Positions 18,418 through 28,299 are shown, numbered from the stretch's first letter. The stretch: DNA of 64,000 bases from Verrucomicrobiales bacterium (GCA_029940475.1 JAPYUT010000008.1:1-64000), one strand, 5' to 3'. The notes: generated from the letters alone by a model not told the origin. Made by a program: numbers and translations.

Positions 18418-19368
18418 TTAGACGTCTGTATTTTTGAGATTGTGATTTATACTCTCGCCGCTGCGAACGACACATCGAATGAGGTGCACGGCCTGCCCGA
18501 CTTCACCGTAGGGCCATATAACGCTGTTGTTAATGGTTGTCCCGGGGCCGATAATGGCTCCGCTACCGATGTGTGAAGCGGCATCTATTTTTGCATCAGG
18601 TGCAATTGAAGCACCCCTGGCAATATTCTTTTTCCATTCCCCGGCACGTTCCCCAAGATAGACGGGAAAGGTTGACTTTGCAATTGCCTGATGGGCATCA
18701 AGATAGCTCCCGCGTGTACCAAGATCCCACCAGTCTCCATTGTCAATGACCACCGCACCCAAGGCTCCGGATTCTATGAGCTTGAGGAAAACAGGAATGA
18801 CTGAGTGTCCTTTCCCGTGCTGGAGAAAACCAAGAAATTCCGGGGAACAGGTGTAAATCCCGGTAAACTGATAAGTGCCATGATTCCCGGTTTTCAACAG
18901 GTTGCGAATATCGGTAATCTTTCCGCTTTTGGGATCCAATGCGATATGACGGCTTGCTCCCTGAGAGCGGAGCACAAGGGTTACAACATGATCACTGCAG
19001 GCATGCGCCTCGAGTAATGGGGCGAGGGGAAGGTCGGTCAGGATGTCGCCATTATAGGCAATAAATACATCCCCTTCCAGCAACCCGGAGACATTATCAA
19101 TACCGCCGCCTGTTCCCAGCAGGGAGGCTTCATGGCGGAAGGTGATTGGTGAATCGCGGTATCGGCTGTCTGGGAAATGATCGTGATAGGCGTCAGCCTG
19201 ATGGTGGGTATTAACGACAAATTCGGAAATGCCGGTGCTGAGCAGGTGCTCAAAAGCAAACTCGATTACTGGTCTTCCGAATACCGGGATGAGCGGCTTT
19301 GGAAGATATTCTGTAAGTTTTTCCAACCGGGTACCGAGCCCGGCACCGAGGACAAAAGCCTTATTCAC
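18418..19368 (-). CDS. murU: MurU-like nucleotidyltransferase with C-terminal beta-helix extension
   Basis: 316 residues. The N-terminal 230 residues are a sugar-1-phosphate nucleotidyltransferase (FVLGAGLGTRLEKLT, LPKPLIPVFGRP, YNGDILTDL, DNGDWWDLGTRGSYL). The C-terminal 85 residues contain hexapeptide-type repeats (IAPDAKIDAASHIGSGAIIG). Pseudomonas MurU is about 223 residues, so the beta-helix is extra and could bring regulation or oligomerisation. Next to AmgK, the likely reaction is UDP-MurNAc synthesis from MurNAc-1-phosphate. First gene of a four-gene leftward operon. Confidence 0.82.
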   Translation of the reverse strand: MNKAFVLGAGLGTRLEKLTEYLPKPLIPVFGRPVIEFAFEHLLSTGISEFVVNTHHQADAYHDHFPDSRYRDSPITFRHEASLLGTGGGIDNVSGLLEGDVFIAYNGDILTDLPLAPLLEAHACSDHVVTLVLRSQGASRHIALDPKSGKITDIRNLLKTGNHGTYQFTGIYTCSPEFLGFLQHGKGHSVIPVFLKLIESGALGAVVIDNGDWWDLGTRGSYLDAHQAIAKSTFPVYLGERAGEWKKNIARGASIAPDAKIDAASHIGSGAIIGPGTTINNSVIWPYGEVGQAVHLIRCVVRSGESINHNLKNTDV

Positions 19369-19446
19369 GGCATGGACTGTCGTTGAGGAGGGGATATTGT
19401 CTAATTTAATGGAGCGTGAAATGGGTTTTTCACATATATTCCCAGG

Positions 19447-20421
19447 GTGTATTGCTGCCGTAATTTTCTGATGGGGCTATCCCCGGTTTTAATATTGAGC
19501 GCCCTGGTTCTCGGTGAAGTGAAAGTGCATGCCCAGGGGCTTTTTGATTTTGGAGGAGAAGCTGTTTCGCAATTCAACCGGGGCAAGGCAGAACAGGATG
19601 CAGGGAATCTGAAAGAGGCGGTTACCTGGTATAAGAAGACCATCGCGACAGATGACAGGTATTTTCGTGCCTATAATAACCTTGGTTATATCTATGGTGG
19701 CAAGGGGTATCATACGCAGGCAATTGAATGGTACAAGAAGGCACTGCTGGCAAACCCGCGTTTTGTCGAAGGATATTCGAACCTGGGCGCGTCTTACATG
19801 GAACTTGGCAAGCCCGAGATGGCGGTGAAAATTCTGGAGCAGGCAGTAAAGCTTAATTCGAAATCGGCAATTGCGGTTGTCAACCTGGCCAATGCGCTGG
19901 AAAAGTCCGGGGACCATGCCCGGGCTGTGAGGATGATGGTAAAGGCGAGGGAGCTTGGCGATGATGGTATCAAGAGTGATGTTGCAGATGTCAACCGCGG
20001 CTGGTTGCTGGAGAAGCAGGGTGATGTTGAAGGAGCCATCAGCGCTTACCGCTCAGCGATTCAAAACAATGCTTCAAACTCCGAGGCTCACATGAATCTT
20101 GGGTTATTGCTAACCAGGAGAGGGCAGCTAGAGGAGGCGCAGCCCTTATTGGAGAAGGCGACCAAGCTTGACGCCTCCAACGCCATGGGGCATGTGAATC
20201 TGGGTTATCTTTATTTGCAAAAAGAGCGCTGGGCGGAAGCGGAGAAGGCCTGCCGGAAAGCGGTGCAACTTGATCCCAAGTCTGTCCTCGGATGGAGCAA
20301 TCTTGGCCTTGCTTATGTCAATCAGGGGAACAGGGGCGGGGCCCGCGCCGCGTGGCAACAAGCGGCGGCGCTGGATCCGGAGGATGAGACTGTGCGCAGT
20401 AATCTTAAAAAGTTGCGCTAA
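19447..20421 (+). CDS. Exported tetratricopeptide-repeat protein
   Basis: 324 residues with an N-terminal hydrophobic signal (GLSPVLILSALVLGEV, cleavage near HAQG). The start may be the ATG at 19447 or the one at 19471. Residues 40-320 are about seven consecutive TPR units (for example AYNNLGYIYGGKGYHTQAIE and GHVNLGYLYLQKERWAEAE). TPRs mediate protein contacts; the partner is unknown. Divergent from murU. Confidence 0.88.
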   Translation: MYCCRNFLMGLSPVLILSALVLGEVKVHAQGLFDFGGEAVSQFNRGKAEQDAGNLKEAVTWYKKTIATDDRYFRAYNNLGYIYGGKGYHTQAIEWYKKALLANPRFVEGYSNLGASYMELGKPEMAVKILEQAVKLNSKSAIAVVNLANALEKSGDHARAVRMMVKARELGDDGIKSDVADVNRGWLLEKQGDVEGAISAYRSAIQNNASNSEAHMNLGLLLTRRGQLEEAQPLLEKATKLDASNAMGHVNLGYLYLQKERWAEAEKACRKAVQLDPKSVLGWSNLGLAYVNQGNRGGARAAWQQAAALDPEDETVRSNLKKLR

Positions 20422-20517
20422 AGCTGATTTCTGCAGGAATTTGCCCTGCGGGGCTTGACCATCGCGTATTCCAATTCGAGCTTTCCTTGTACCGGGAACG
20501 CCGGTGGTATCCAGACA

Positions 20518-21009
20518 ATGTCCTGCTTCAATGATCCTACTTCCAACAGTGAATCGATGCTTCAGGTTGTGCGTGGATATTACGAGCTCGGAATGAATGA
20601 GGATGCCTGGCAGGAGTTCCAACTGGTTGAGAAAAATTTTCCGGCGAGCCCGTCAATTATCCAGGTAAAGCTCCTCCTCCTCCTCAAGGATGAGGAGTGG
20701 GCCGATGCCCTGGCCCTTAGTGAGGAATTGCGCCGGATGCAACCCCACAATGGCGCGGGGTTTATCCACGGGGCATATTGCCTGCATGAACTCAACCGCA
20801 CCGATGATGCTCTTGCCCTGCTCGATAAGGCACCTGATACAGTTCGCGATGAGGCAATTTATCATTACAACAAGGGCTGTTACCAGGCGGCAATAGGAGA
20901 TGTTGAGACTGCCCGAAGTTGCCTGCGAAAATCCTTCGACCTGGATGAACGCCTGGTCGATGTGGCGCGTAAGGATCCCGACCTGATTGCCTTGCAGGGT
21001 TCACTGTAA
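20518..21009 (+). CDS. Small cytoplasmic TPR-like protein
   Basis: 163 residues from the ATG at 20518 (MSCFNDPTSNSESML), which fits better than an upstream ATG at 20455. It holds about four degenerate TPR helices (WQEFQLVEKNFPASPSIIQV, FIHGAYCLHELNRTDDALAL, YHYNKGCYQAAIGDVETA). No signal or membrane segment is present. It lies downstream of the exported TPR gene on the same strand; function unknown. Confidence 0.75.
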   Translation: MSCFNDPTSNSESMLQVVRGYYELGMNEDAWQEFQLVEKNFPASPSIIQVKLLLLLKDEEWADALALSEELRRMQPHNGAGFIHGAYCLHELNRTDDALALLDKAPDTVRDEAIYHYNKGCYQAAIGDVETARSCLRKSFDLDERLVDVARKDPDLIALQGSL

Positions 21010-21027
21010 GAACCCTCCTGTTAAGCG

Positions 21028-22185
21028 ATGAATAGTCCGGCATTTGAGCCGTCACTTACCGGGGTGGCGCAGGTCTTTGAGGACAACTTTACCCGGCATG
21101 ATGAACTGGGCGCCTCGGTTTCGGTGTGGCATCACGGAGTGGAGGTGATTTCGCTGGCCGCGGGGTTCTGCGACAGGGATAAAACTCGTTCCTGGTGCCC
21201 TGATAGCCTTGTACCTTTCTGGTCGGCTACCAAGGGCCTTGCCGCGGCATGCCTTTTGCATCTTCTCGAGGATTCAGGGATTGATCTTCCTGCCCCGGTG
21301 GCAAGCGTATGGCCGGAATTTGCCCGCGCGGGCAAGGGACAGGTGAGCTTTGAAGAGGTCCTCTCGCACCAGGCGGGTTTGCCGGCACTGGACCGGGAGG
21401 TGTCCATTTTTGACCATGGCGCGGTGGTCTCGGCCATTGAGCAGCAGCAACCCCTGTGGCAGCCGGGTTCCCGGCACGGTTATCACCCGCGTATTTTCGG
21501 GTTTCTCCTGGATGAGATCGTGCTCCGCATCGCGGGGATTAGGCTTGGCAGCTACTTTCGCAGGGAATTCGGCGATCCACTGGACCTTGATCTCTGGATC
21601 GGCCTACCGGAGGCCGAGCATGGCAGGGTGGCAACACTCTATTCCGGGCGCATGTCCGACCCGCAGGGAGAAGCGGATTTCTATCGTGCTTTTGGTAACC
21701 CGCAGTCACTGACCCGCCGTGCTTTTGGCTCACCTGCGGGGCTGGCGGCCATTTCCGGGATGAATGATCCGCAGGCTTGGCAGGCGGGCTGGCCGGCATT
21801 GGGCGGCATCGGGACCGCCGGCGGACTGGCGAAGTTTTATGCCATGCTGGCGGGGGGAGGGGCCTGGGAGGGAAAGCGTTATTTTTCCGAAGAGTTATTG
21901 CAGAGGATGTCAGTTATCTTGGTCTCGGGCAGGGACACGGTGTTCTGCATGGACAGCGCCTTCAGTGCCGGCTTCATGAAGGATGTGCCCGCTGCCGGTC
22001 GGCGGCGGATGTTCGGCCGATCGGAAAAGTCCTTTGGCCACCCGGGTGCCGGCGGCAGCCTGGCCTTTGCCGATCCCGAGAACAACCTGGCCTTTGCCTA
22101 TGTCATGAACCAGATGAGCTACGGGGTCCTTCCCGGGCCAAAGGCACTGGACATGGTGGATGCCCTCTATGGGCTAGGCCACTGA
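21028..22185 (+). CDS. Serine beta-lactamase-like hydrolase (class C / esterase family)
   Basis: 385 residues. The nucleophile motif SxxK is S66-A-T-K69 (FWSATKGLAAACLLHLLED). The second motif is Tyr in RHGYHPR around residue 150, and the third region is HPGAGGSLAFADP, where HxG replaces KTG as in EstB-type esterases and LACTB-like proteins. No signal peptide is seen, so a cytoplasmic esterase or peptidase is more likely than an antibiotic resistance enzyme. It ends 12 bp inside the converging transporter gene. Confidence 0.88.
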   Translation: MNSPAFEPSLTGVAQVFEDNFTRHDELGASVSVWHHGVEVISLAAGFCDRDKTRSWCPDSLVPFWSATKGLAAACLLHLLEDSGIDLPAPVASVWPEFARAGKGQVSFEEVLSHQAGLPALDREVSIFDHGAVVSAIEQQQPLWQPGSRHGYHPRIFGFLLDEIVLRIAGIRLGSYFRREFGDPLDLDLWIGLPEAEHGRVATLYSGRMSDPQGEADFYRAFGNPQSLTRRAFGSPAGLAAISGMNDPQAWQAGWPALGGIGTAGGLAKFYAMLAGGGAWEGKRYFSEELLQRMSVILVSGRDTVFCMDSAFSAGFMKDVPAAGRRRMFGRSEKSFGHPGAGGSLAFADPENNLAFAYVMNQMSYGVLPGPKALDMVDALYGLGH

Positions 22186-24093
22186 CTCTCCCTCTTTATC
22201 CGTGTCATCCTCGGGGCCTTCGTCCTGCAGGTAAGTGCGGGGCTTGTAGAATTTTGCGACCAGGAGAAAACAGCCCGCTGCACCAAGCATCAGCCAGGTA
22301 AAGAACCAAAAGTAGCCGGCACCCTCAAGTTTTGTCTGTCCGCCGGCGAAGAAGGTAATCCCAAAACGGTCAGGTTCCGTTCCATCCGAGTTAGGTTTGC
22401 TGCTGATGCCGAGCTTTTCCTTGCGGTTTTCCAGCCACGCCTTTTCGGGCATTGCAATGCCAACGGATCCGACAAATATATCGAATAGGCTGCCGTTTTT
22501 CTCATCGATCTTGAGATCAACTGTGGCACCGACATCCCACATGGTCTTCTCCGTCATGTCTGCCCCGTCACTGCTGACACGGAATTGAGTACTGCTGCGA
22601 AGCTTGTAACGCAGGGCTTGCCCCCACGGGTCACGCAGTTCACTGATGAGCTTCTGTCCTTCCCCGGTATTCGGGAGATTACCTGCTGCGGCGGATTTAG
22701 TGAGTATCCCATTTGCTTCGGTGATCACGGCTAACGCGGCAAAGCCGACGACAGTAGATTTGCCGTTTTTATTAAAACTGAAAGTGATGTCATCAAGGGT
22801 GCCTGTTTTGCCATCGAGTCCGGGGTTTATCACATCACCACCTCCGGCCGGGGCTTGTACCAGTGAAACAACGGAGGGAACTTGAATAAAATGATTTACT
22901 GCTGCGGTAATGAAGTTGCCGAGGGAGACTGAGCCGAGGAAAAGTGCGAGAATAACTGATTTCATGGCCTTTGGGGCCTGGGTGTAGGAGAACTCCAGCG
23001 CGACAATGGAAACCATGACCTCAGCTGCGGTCAGGACGACATAAGCCAGCACCTGCCACGAGATTGACGGTCTGCCCCCGGCATCAATGCGTTCCTGGGC
23101 GAGGGCGATGATCGCGAAACCGCCAACCATGACAAACAAGCCGATAGCGATTTTGCGCATGGGAGTGAGTTTAAAAACTTTATTGATCGCCGGGTAGACG
23201 ATGAAGGTGAAGAGCGGGATGAAGATAAGGATAAAGATGGGGTTGATGGCCTGGATCTGTGAGGGTAGCCATTCAAAGCCGAGCCACTGGCGATCCATGT
23301 CCTTTGCCTGAAACACCCAGGACGTCGCCGTCTGATCGAAGAGGGTCCAGAAGAAGGCGACAAAGAAAAAGATGATCGCCAGTTTTCCGAAGGCGATCAA
23401 GCCCTCCCGGCTGAAGAGTTCACGAAAGAAAGGGCCGCCACGGGCCGGGATGTGGACGAATTTTTTACGACCCATCCAGAATAGCAGCGTCGCCAGAGCC
23501 ATGAGGACGCCGGGAATCCCGAAAGCCCAGTGGGGACCATACCACTGCAGCAGCCAGGGAGTGAGCATGGTGGAAAGGAAGGCCCCGAAATTGATGGAGA
23601 AATAAAAGAAATTAAAAGCGCGCGTGAGCAGGTGACTGTTGGTTTTACCAAACTGGTCGCCGACGTGGGCCGAGACGCATGGTTTGATCCCGCCGGAACC
23701 CAGCGCAATCAGCATCAGGCCGCCGAGCAGCCAATATGACGCATCACCGGCAATTCCCATCAGTGCCAGCGCTACGTGTCCGGCGCAATAGACCAGGGAG
23801 AGGTAGATAATAGTGCGGTATTTTCCAAGGAACGCATCGCAGAGCAGGGCCCCGAGGAATGGGGTCAGGTATACAGCGGTCACGAACAGGTGCACCTTTT
23901 CCGCGGCGGCGGCTTCGCTCATCGCATTGCCCGCACTGTTGCCCATCAGGTGCAGGTAGTTTACCATGAAGATGGCAAGGATGGCCTTCATGCCGTAGAA
24001 ACTGAAACGCTCGGCAGCCTCGTTACCGATGATGTAAGGGATACCGGGCGGCATCTTCTCGGTTGCCAGCGGGGATGTGCGGTATTTGCTCAT
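22174..24093 (-). CDS. POT-family proton-coupled peptide transporter with a soluble insertion
   Basis: 639 residues from the ATG at 24093; the open frame extends upstream but that part is not protein-like. POT signatures are visible: ERFSFYGMKAILAIFMV in helix 1, GALLCDAFLGKYRTI, and the PTR2 motif FYFSINFGAF. About twelve to fourteen membrane segments are expected. Between the penultimate and last helices (about 410-590) sits a large hydrophilic insert containing RDPWGQALRYKL and FRVSSDGAD, reminiscent of the C-terminal part of GspG-type pseudopilins. It imports di- and tripeptides with protons. Confidence 0.93.
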   Translation of the reverse strand: MSKYRTSPLATEKMPPGIPYIIGNEAAERFSFYGMKAILAIFMVNYLHLMGNSAGNAMSEAAAAEKVHLFVTAVYLTPFLGALLCDAFLGKYRTIIYLSLVYCAGHVALALMGIAGDASYWLLGGLMLIALGSGGIKPCVSAHVGDQFGKTNSHLLTRAFNFFYFSINFGAFLSTMLTPWLLQWYGPHWAFGIPGVLMALATLLFWMGRKKFVHIPARGGPFFRELFSREGLIAFGKLAIIFFFVAFFWTLFDQTATSWVFQAKDMDRQWLGFEWLPSQIQAINPIFILIFIPLFTFIVYPAINKVFKLTPMRKIAIGLFVMVGGFAIIALAQERIDAGGRPSISWQVLAYVVLTAAEVMVSIVALEFSYTQAPKAMKSVILALFLGSVSLGNFITAAVNHFIQVPSVVSLVQAPAGGGDVINPGLDGKTGTLDDITFSFNKNGKSTVVGFAALAVITEANGILTKSAAAGNLPNTGEGQKLISELRDPWGQALRYKLRSSTQFRVSSDGADMTEKTMWDVGATVDLKIDEKNGSLFDIFVGSVGIAMPEKAWLENRKEKLGISSKPNSDGTEPDRFGITFFAGGQTKLEGAGYFWFFTWLMLGAAGCFLLVAKFYKPRTYLQDEGPEDDTDKEGESVA

Positions 24094-24219
24094 TGAAACC
24101 GGATATAATGCCTGTCTTCTTGTGTGCTGCCAAGCGCGGAGGTGGACAATCCTTGAGCGGGCTCCCGGGTGGAGCGACAAAAAACGCGATTTTCCTGATG
24201 TTGTGTTATTGTAATCGCG

Positions 24220-25614
24220 TTGAGTCGTCCATTGATCACATTGCTGAGAGTTGCGGCAGTCGCAGCAGTCCTTTTTCCGGGGACAGCCATGACGGCTCCC
24301 CCGGATATCACCGTGGCGACTTTCAACGTTTCGCTCAGTCCCAATACACAGGCGGCGCTGCCGGCGATGCTGGCAAACCCGGGCTCGGTGAACCCGAGAA
24401 AGATCGCCGAGATCATTCAGCGTATTGCGCCCGATGTGCTCTTTATCAATGAGCTCAATCATGACGGCAGCAGGGCAAGCCTTGATGCCCTGCACGACAA
24501 CTTTATCGCGCTCTCACAGAACGGTCAGCCGCCACAAAACTACCCGCACCGCTTTATGGTTACATCAAATACCGGCATTCACTCCGGGTTTGATCTCAAC
24601 AACAGCGGCAGCATCAACACCACTCCCGGCTCGACTGTCTACGGTGATGATTGCTTCGGCTTCGGGCGCTTTCCAGGGCAGTATGCGATGGCGGTGCTCT
24701 CCAAGTTTCCAATCCGCGAGGAGGATGTGCGTACTTTCGGCAAGTTTCTCTGGCAGGACATGCCGGGAGCCCTGTTGCCCGATATTTCCGGAAGTCCTGC
24801 AGCCAACGACTGGTATCGTCCCGAGGAGCTCGCGGTGTTCAGGCTCTCCTCGAAGAGCCACTGGGATGTCCCGGTTGAGGTCGACGGGCACTTGATTCAT
24901 TTGCTGGGCAGTCACCCGACACCACCGACCTTTGACGGGCCCGAGGATCGCAATGGCCGGCGCAACCATGATGAGATCCGGTTGTGGGCTGATTATATTG
25001 TTCCGGCACGTGACGACTATATTTACGATGATGAGGGCAATACCGGCGGCCTTGGCATGGGTCGGCGCTTTGTAATCGTTGGTGACCAGAATGCTGACCC
25101 GGAGGATGGCGACAGCTTTACCGGAGCCGCACAGCAATTCACCCGTCACCCGCTTATTGACAACACTTTTGTTCCGGTAAGCGCAAGGGGTGGAAGCGAT
25201 ACAGCCGCTTTTGCCGGGGGCCTGCGGGTGGATTACGTGCTGCCTTCCAGGGCCGGCCTGGCCATCCTGGGCGGTGGGGTTTTCTGGCCTGCCTCCGGTG
25301 ACCCGTTGAGTTCCCTGGTGAGTGCTTCCGATCATCGCATGGTACACCTGGAACTGCGTCTTTTGCCGCTGCTTGATGAGGTTGTGTCCGGTTTGCAGGT
25401 GAACCTTGACGGGGATGACGTGATTCTGGCCTGGAGCGCAGCTGCGGGTGTGCGCTATTCGGTATGGAGCAGTGGTAGCCTGTCCGGGGACGACTGGTCC
25501 TTGACCTCCGGGGTTGAGTCGCGTGATGATGCCGGCACGGCGAGCATTCGTGATGCCGGAGCGGCTGAAAGCGGCAGGAGAAGGTTTTATCGGGTCGAGG
25601 CAGCTTTTGATTGA
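24220..25614 (+). CDS. Exported endonuclease/exonuclease/phosphatase-fold protein
   Basis: 464 residues starting from a TTG (24220), chosen because the signal peptide begins there (LITLLRVAAVAAVLFPG). The EEP fold is indicated by ITVATFNVS, DVLFINELNHDG (metal-binding Glu), GDQNADPEDGDSF and the terminal SASDHRMVHLEL. The last 85 residues form the same kind of small C-terminal module seen in other secreted proteins of this window, ending RRRFYRVEA. Likely an extracellular phosphoesterase or nuclease; substrate unknown. Confidence 0.85.
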   Translation: MSRPLITLLRVAAVAAVLFPGTAMTAPPDITVATFNVSLSPNTQAALPAMLANPGSVNPRKIAEIIQRIAPDVLFINELNHDGSRASLDALHDNFIALSQNGQPPQNYPHRFMVTSNTGIHSGFDLNNSGSINTTPGSTVYGDDCFGFGRFPGQYAMAVLSKFPIREEDVRTFGKFLWQDMPGALLPDISGSPAANDWYRPEELAVFRLSSKSHWDVPVEVDGHLIHLLGSHPTPPTFDGPEDRNGRRNHDEIRLWADYIVPARDDYIYDDEGNTGGLGMGRRFVIVGDQNADPEDGDSFTGAAQQFTRHPLIDNTFVPVSARGGSDTAAFAGGLRVDYVLPSRAGLAILGGGVFWPASGDPLSSLVSASDHRMVHLELRLLPLLDEVVSGLQVNLDGDDVILAWSAAAGVRYSVWSSGSLSGDDWSLTSGVESRDDAGTASIRDAGAAESGRRRFYRVEAAFD

Positions 25615-25646
25615 ATGCCAGGTGAGGATTCCTGCATGATCGGGCA

Positions 25647-27224
25647 ATGCTCAAGAATACAGCTTGCCTTCTCCTTGCGGTTTTAGTTCTCGGTTGCCCT
25701 TCCTGGGCCAAGCCGCGCAATATCATCTTTATCCTGTGTGATGATCATCGTGCCGATGCCATGGGCTGCGCGGGGCACCCGTGGATTGAAACGCCCCACA
25801 TGGATCGCATGGCACGCGATGGCGCGTATTTCCCAAAGGCGATGGTGACCACCTCATTGTGCTCACCGAGCAGGGCATCAATCCTGACAGGTCAATATGC
25901 CCATAATCATCGTGTCATTGATAACTATAACCCGGTTGACGAGGATCTGGTTTTCTTTCCCCAGCACCTGCAGAAAGCGGGATACGAGACCGCCTTTATC
26001 GGCAAATGGCACATGGGGGATGTCGATGTGCCACAGCGCGGGTTTGACCACTGGCATGCGTTCAAGGGACAGGGAACCTACTGGCCGGACGGCCACGGGA
26101 CCACCCGCGTGGTGCCACAGACGAGCTATGACGGCTACAATGTCAACGGCAGGCGTATTCCACAAAAGGGCTACATTACTGACGAGTTGACTGATTATGC
26201 GCTCGCCTGGCTGGAGAGTCGCAGGGGATCGCAGCAACCCTATTTCCTCTACGTCTCGCACAAGGCGGTGCACTCGGACTTTGTTCCGGCCGACCGCCAC
26301 CGCGGCAGGTATAAAGACAAGCCTTTTCCTGTGCCACCTACCATGGAGGACAGTGACGAGAACTATCGCGGCAAGCCGATGTGGGTTCGCAACCAGCGCA
26401 ACAGCCGGCACGGCGCGGACTTCGGCTACAACCTGCCGGACTTTAATGTCGAGGGGTATTACAAGCGTTACTGCGAGGCACTTCTGGCAGTTGATGATGC
26501 GCTCGGGCGCACCCTGCAGTGGCTTGAGGATAACGATGAGCTTAAGGAAACTTTACTTATATACATGGGTGATAACGGTTTTCAGTTTGGTGAGCAGGGG
26601 CTCATTGACAAGCGCACCGCCTACGAGATGTCCATTCGTGTCCCGCTCCTCATGCACTGCCCGGCGGCAATCAGGGGTGCAACCGTGATCCGGCGTGCGG
26701 TGGCCAATATTGACATCGCCCCGACGCTGCTTGAGGTGGCAGGTGTTGGGGCAGGCAGACAGATGGATGGCGAGAGTTTCTGGAGCTTGGCGCGAGGGGA
26801 TGAATCCTCCTGGTCACGGCAGCACATTCTCTACGAGTATTACTGGGAGCGCAATTACCCGCACACACCGACCATGCATGCGCTGGTTGGCGACCGTTAC
26901 AAATACATCCGTTACCATGGCCTGTGGGACCTGAATGAATTTTATGACACGCAGGAGGATCCGCATGAGCAGCACAACCTGATCAGTGACCCGGCACATG
27001 CAGCACATTTAAAGCAACTCAACGGCCAGTTGTTTGACCTGCTCAAGAAGAGTGGCGGCGACAAGATGCCGCTATTGCCTGACCGCGGGCGCACTTTCCC
27101 CTGGCGACATCCGCAGCAAGGCAGACAGGCATCATTTCCCCCGGGTTATTTCCAGGAGCGGGAACCGGATGCGGAGAAGCCGCCGGGGAAAAGGGTCAAT
27201 GGTGCGTCACTACCAGGCAATTGA
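25647..27224 (+). CDS. Secreted sulfatase (S1, formylglycine-dependent)
   Basis: 525 residues with a signal peptide (ACLLLAVLVLGCPSWA). The metal-binding FILCDDHRADAMG and the CxPxR motif with C72 (LCSPSRASILTGQ), converted to formylglycine by a maturase, define the family. Downstream motifs FIGKWHMGD and YMGDNGFQFGEQG are standard for S1 sulfatases acting on sulfated glycans. It follows the EEP-fold gene by 32 bp on the same strand and may be co-transcribed. The maturase gene is not here. Confidence 0.95.
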   Translation: MLKNTACLLLAVLVLGCPSWAKPRNIIFILCDDHRADAMGCAGHPWIETPHMDRMARDGAYFPKAMVTTSLCSPSRASILTGQYAHNHRVIDNYNPVDEDLVFFPQHLQKAGYETAFIGKWHMGDVDVPQRGFDHWHAFKGQGTYWPDGHGTTRVVPQTSYDGYNVNGRRIPQKGYITDELTDYALAWLESRRGSQQPYFLYVSHKAVHSDFVPADRHRGRYKDKPFPVPPTMEDSDENYRGKPMWVRNQRNSRHGADFGYNLPDFNVEGYYKRYCEALLAVDDALGRTLQWLEDNDELKETLLIYMGDNGFQFGEQGLIDKRTAYEMSIRVPLLMHCPAAIRGATVIRRAVANIDIAPTLLEVAGVGAGRQMDGESFWSLARGDESSWSRQHILYEYYWERNYPHTPTMHALVGDRYKYIRYHGLWDLNEFYDTQEDPHEQHNLISDPAHAAHLKQLNGQLFDLLKKSGGDKMPLLPDRGRTFPWRHPQQGRQASFPPGYFQEREPDAEKPPGKRVNGASLPGN

Positions 27225-27657
27225 GAGTGATTGCATGCAGGCATCCTTAACAGGTCACTGTTTTTATAGGGATCCTTGGCTTGTGTCGGTTGAGATTTGG
27301 GGGGGTAGGGCTTTGCCGGACGTTTAATTCTTGGGGGTTTTCCGGGAGGGTAGCCGGGCAAATTGGAACAAATAAGCATTTTTGCCTGTATCGGAAGAGG
27401 GTCGTTTAGGCATTTCACCTGCTTTGCGCCTTAAACTGCCTATGTGAATGGCTGCTCAGGGCAATTGCTAAGCAATTCTTAAACAATAAACCATTCATTT
27501 TAAATTACTTACCGTGTAAGGCGCCGATTCCTGGAAAATTAGGGAAAAGTTCCGAAAAGTATCGACCTCATATACCCAATCAGGATAACATCGAGCTTGA
27601 AGTAGGAAAAATACCTATTTTAAAACCCACAAAACAAAACAAGAACTGCTTAAACTC
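27225..27657. other. Intergenic region before the first PEP-CTERM gene
   Basis: 433 bp, becoming A+T-rich toward the PEP-CTERM gene. No gene and no convincing terminator for the sulfatase were seen. The last 100 bp probably contain the promoter and leader of the next gene. Confidence 0.5.
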
Positions 27658-28299
27658 ATGAAAAAATCAATTTTCTCAATTACTGCGATCTCAATCGCGC
27701 TGGCAGCGCTGGCTAACGCCGGAACTGTCAACTTCACGAATACATCGGGAGCATCCGGGTTGCTTCAAATTCAAGTCAACGGTGTTCCGATTCCTGCGGG
27801 CAGCGGATTTGTTGCCGTTGGCACTACACCACTGACTCCAGCGGACTTGGCCGGTGAGGTTAATGCATCGGGTCATCTTTCTGTCGTCGGCAGGGACACA
27901 TTAGCTGCTAGTTTCACTGTTTTTGGTAATGCAGGGACGTTCGGAGTGAATGGCCTTGACGGGTATTTCTCAGGATCATCACAGATCAATGGTGCCGCAT
28001 ACGATAACAACTGGGTAGGCCAGCAACTTGTAGTCGTGATCGGTAATGGGACCGGAATCGCTGATTCAGGCCATTTGGCTATTATCGACGGAGGAGATTT
28101 TGGTGCTGATAATCCACTTTTCGCCACTAATGTAGGCACGGGAGGCACCGGCACTTTGTTGTTTGGAACCGAGAGTGGTACCAGTTCACTTGGTGCGCAA
28201 TTTGGTGCAGTTCAGCTGGGTGAAGTTGTTCCTGAGCCTGGGGTTGCAATCCTTGCTCTGCTTTCAGCTGGAATTATCTTCCTGCGCCGTCGCCGATAG
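27658..28299 (+). CDS. PEP-CTERM exported protein, copy 1
   Basis: 213 residues: signal peptide (SIFSITAISIALAALANAG), a low-complexity Gly/Thr/Asn-rich body, and a C-terminal sorting tag of PEP, a hydrophobic segment (VAILALLSAGIIFL) and RRRR. Exosortase removes such tags at the membrane; no exosortase gene is in the window. The body resembles the protein encoded at 28981-29592 (shared phrases LLQIQVN/LLEVQAN, VAVGTT/VVGTT, DNPLF/DLPLF), so they are paralogs. A strong terminator follows. Confidence 0.9.
   Translation: MKKSIFSITAISIALAALANAGTVNFTNTSGASGLLQIQVNGVPIPAGSGFVAVGTTPLTPADLAGEVNASGHLSVVGRDTLAASFTVFGNAGTFGVNGLDGYFSGSSQINGAAYDNNWVGQQLVVVIGNGTGIADSGHLAIIDGGDFGADNPLFATNVGTGGTGTLLFGTESGTSSLGAQFGAVQLGEVVPEPGVAILALLSAGIIFLRRRR

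Noticed and set aside
24094-24495. N-terminal extension of the POT transporter frame
   Set aside because: The extra 134 residues are Arg/His/Cys-rich and not transporter-like; the family start is the ATG at 24093.
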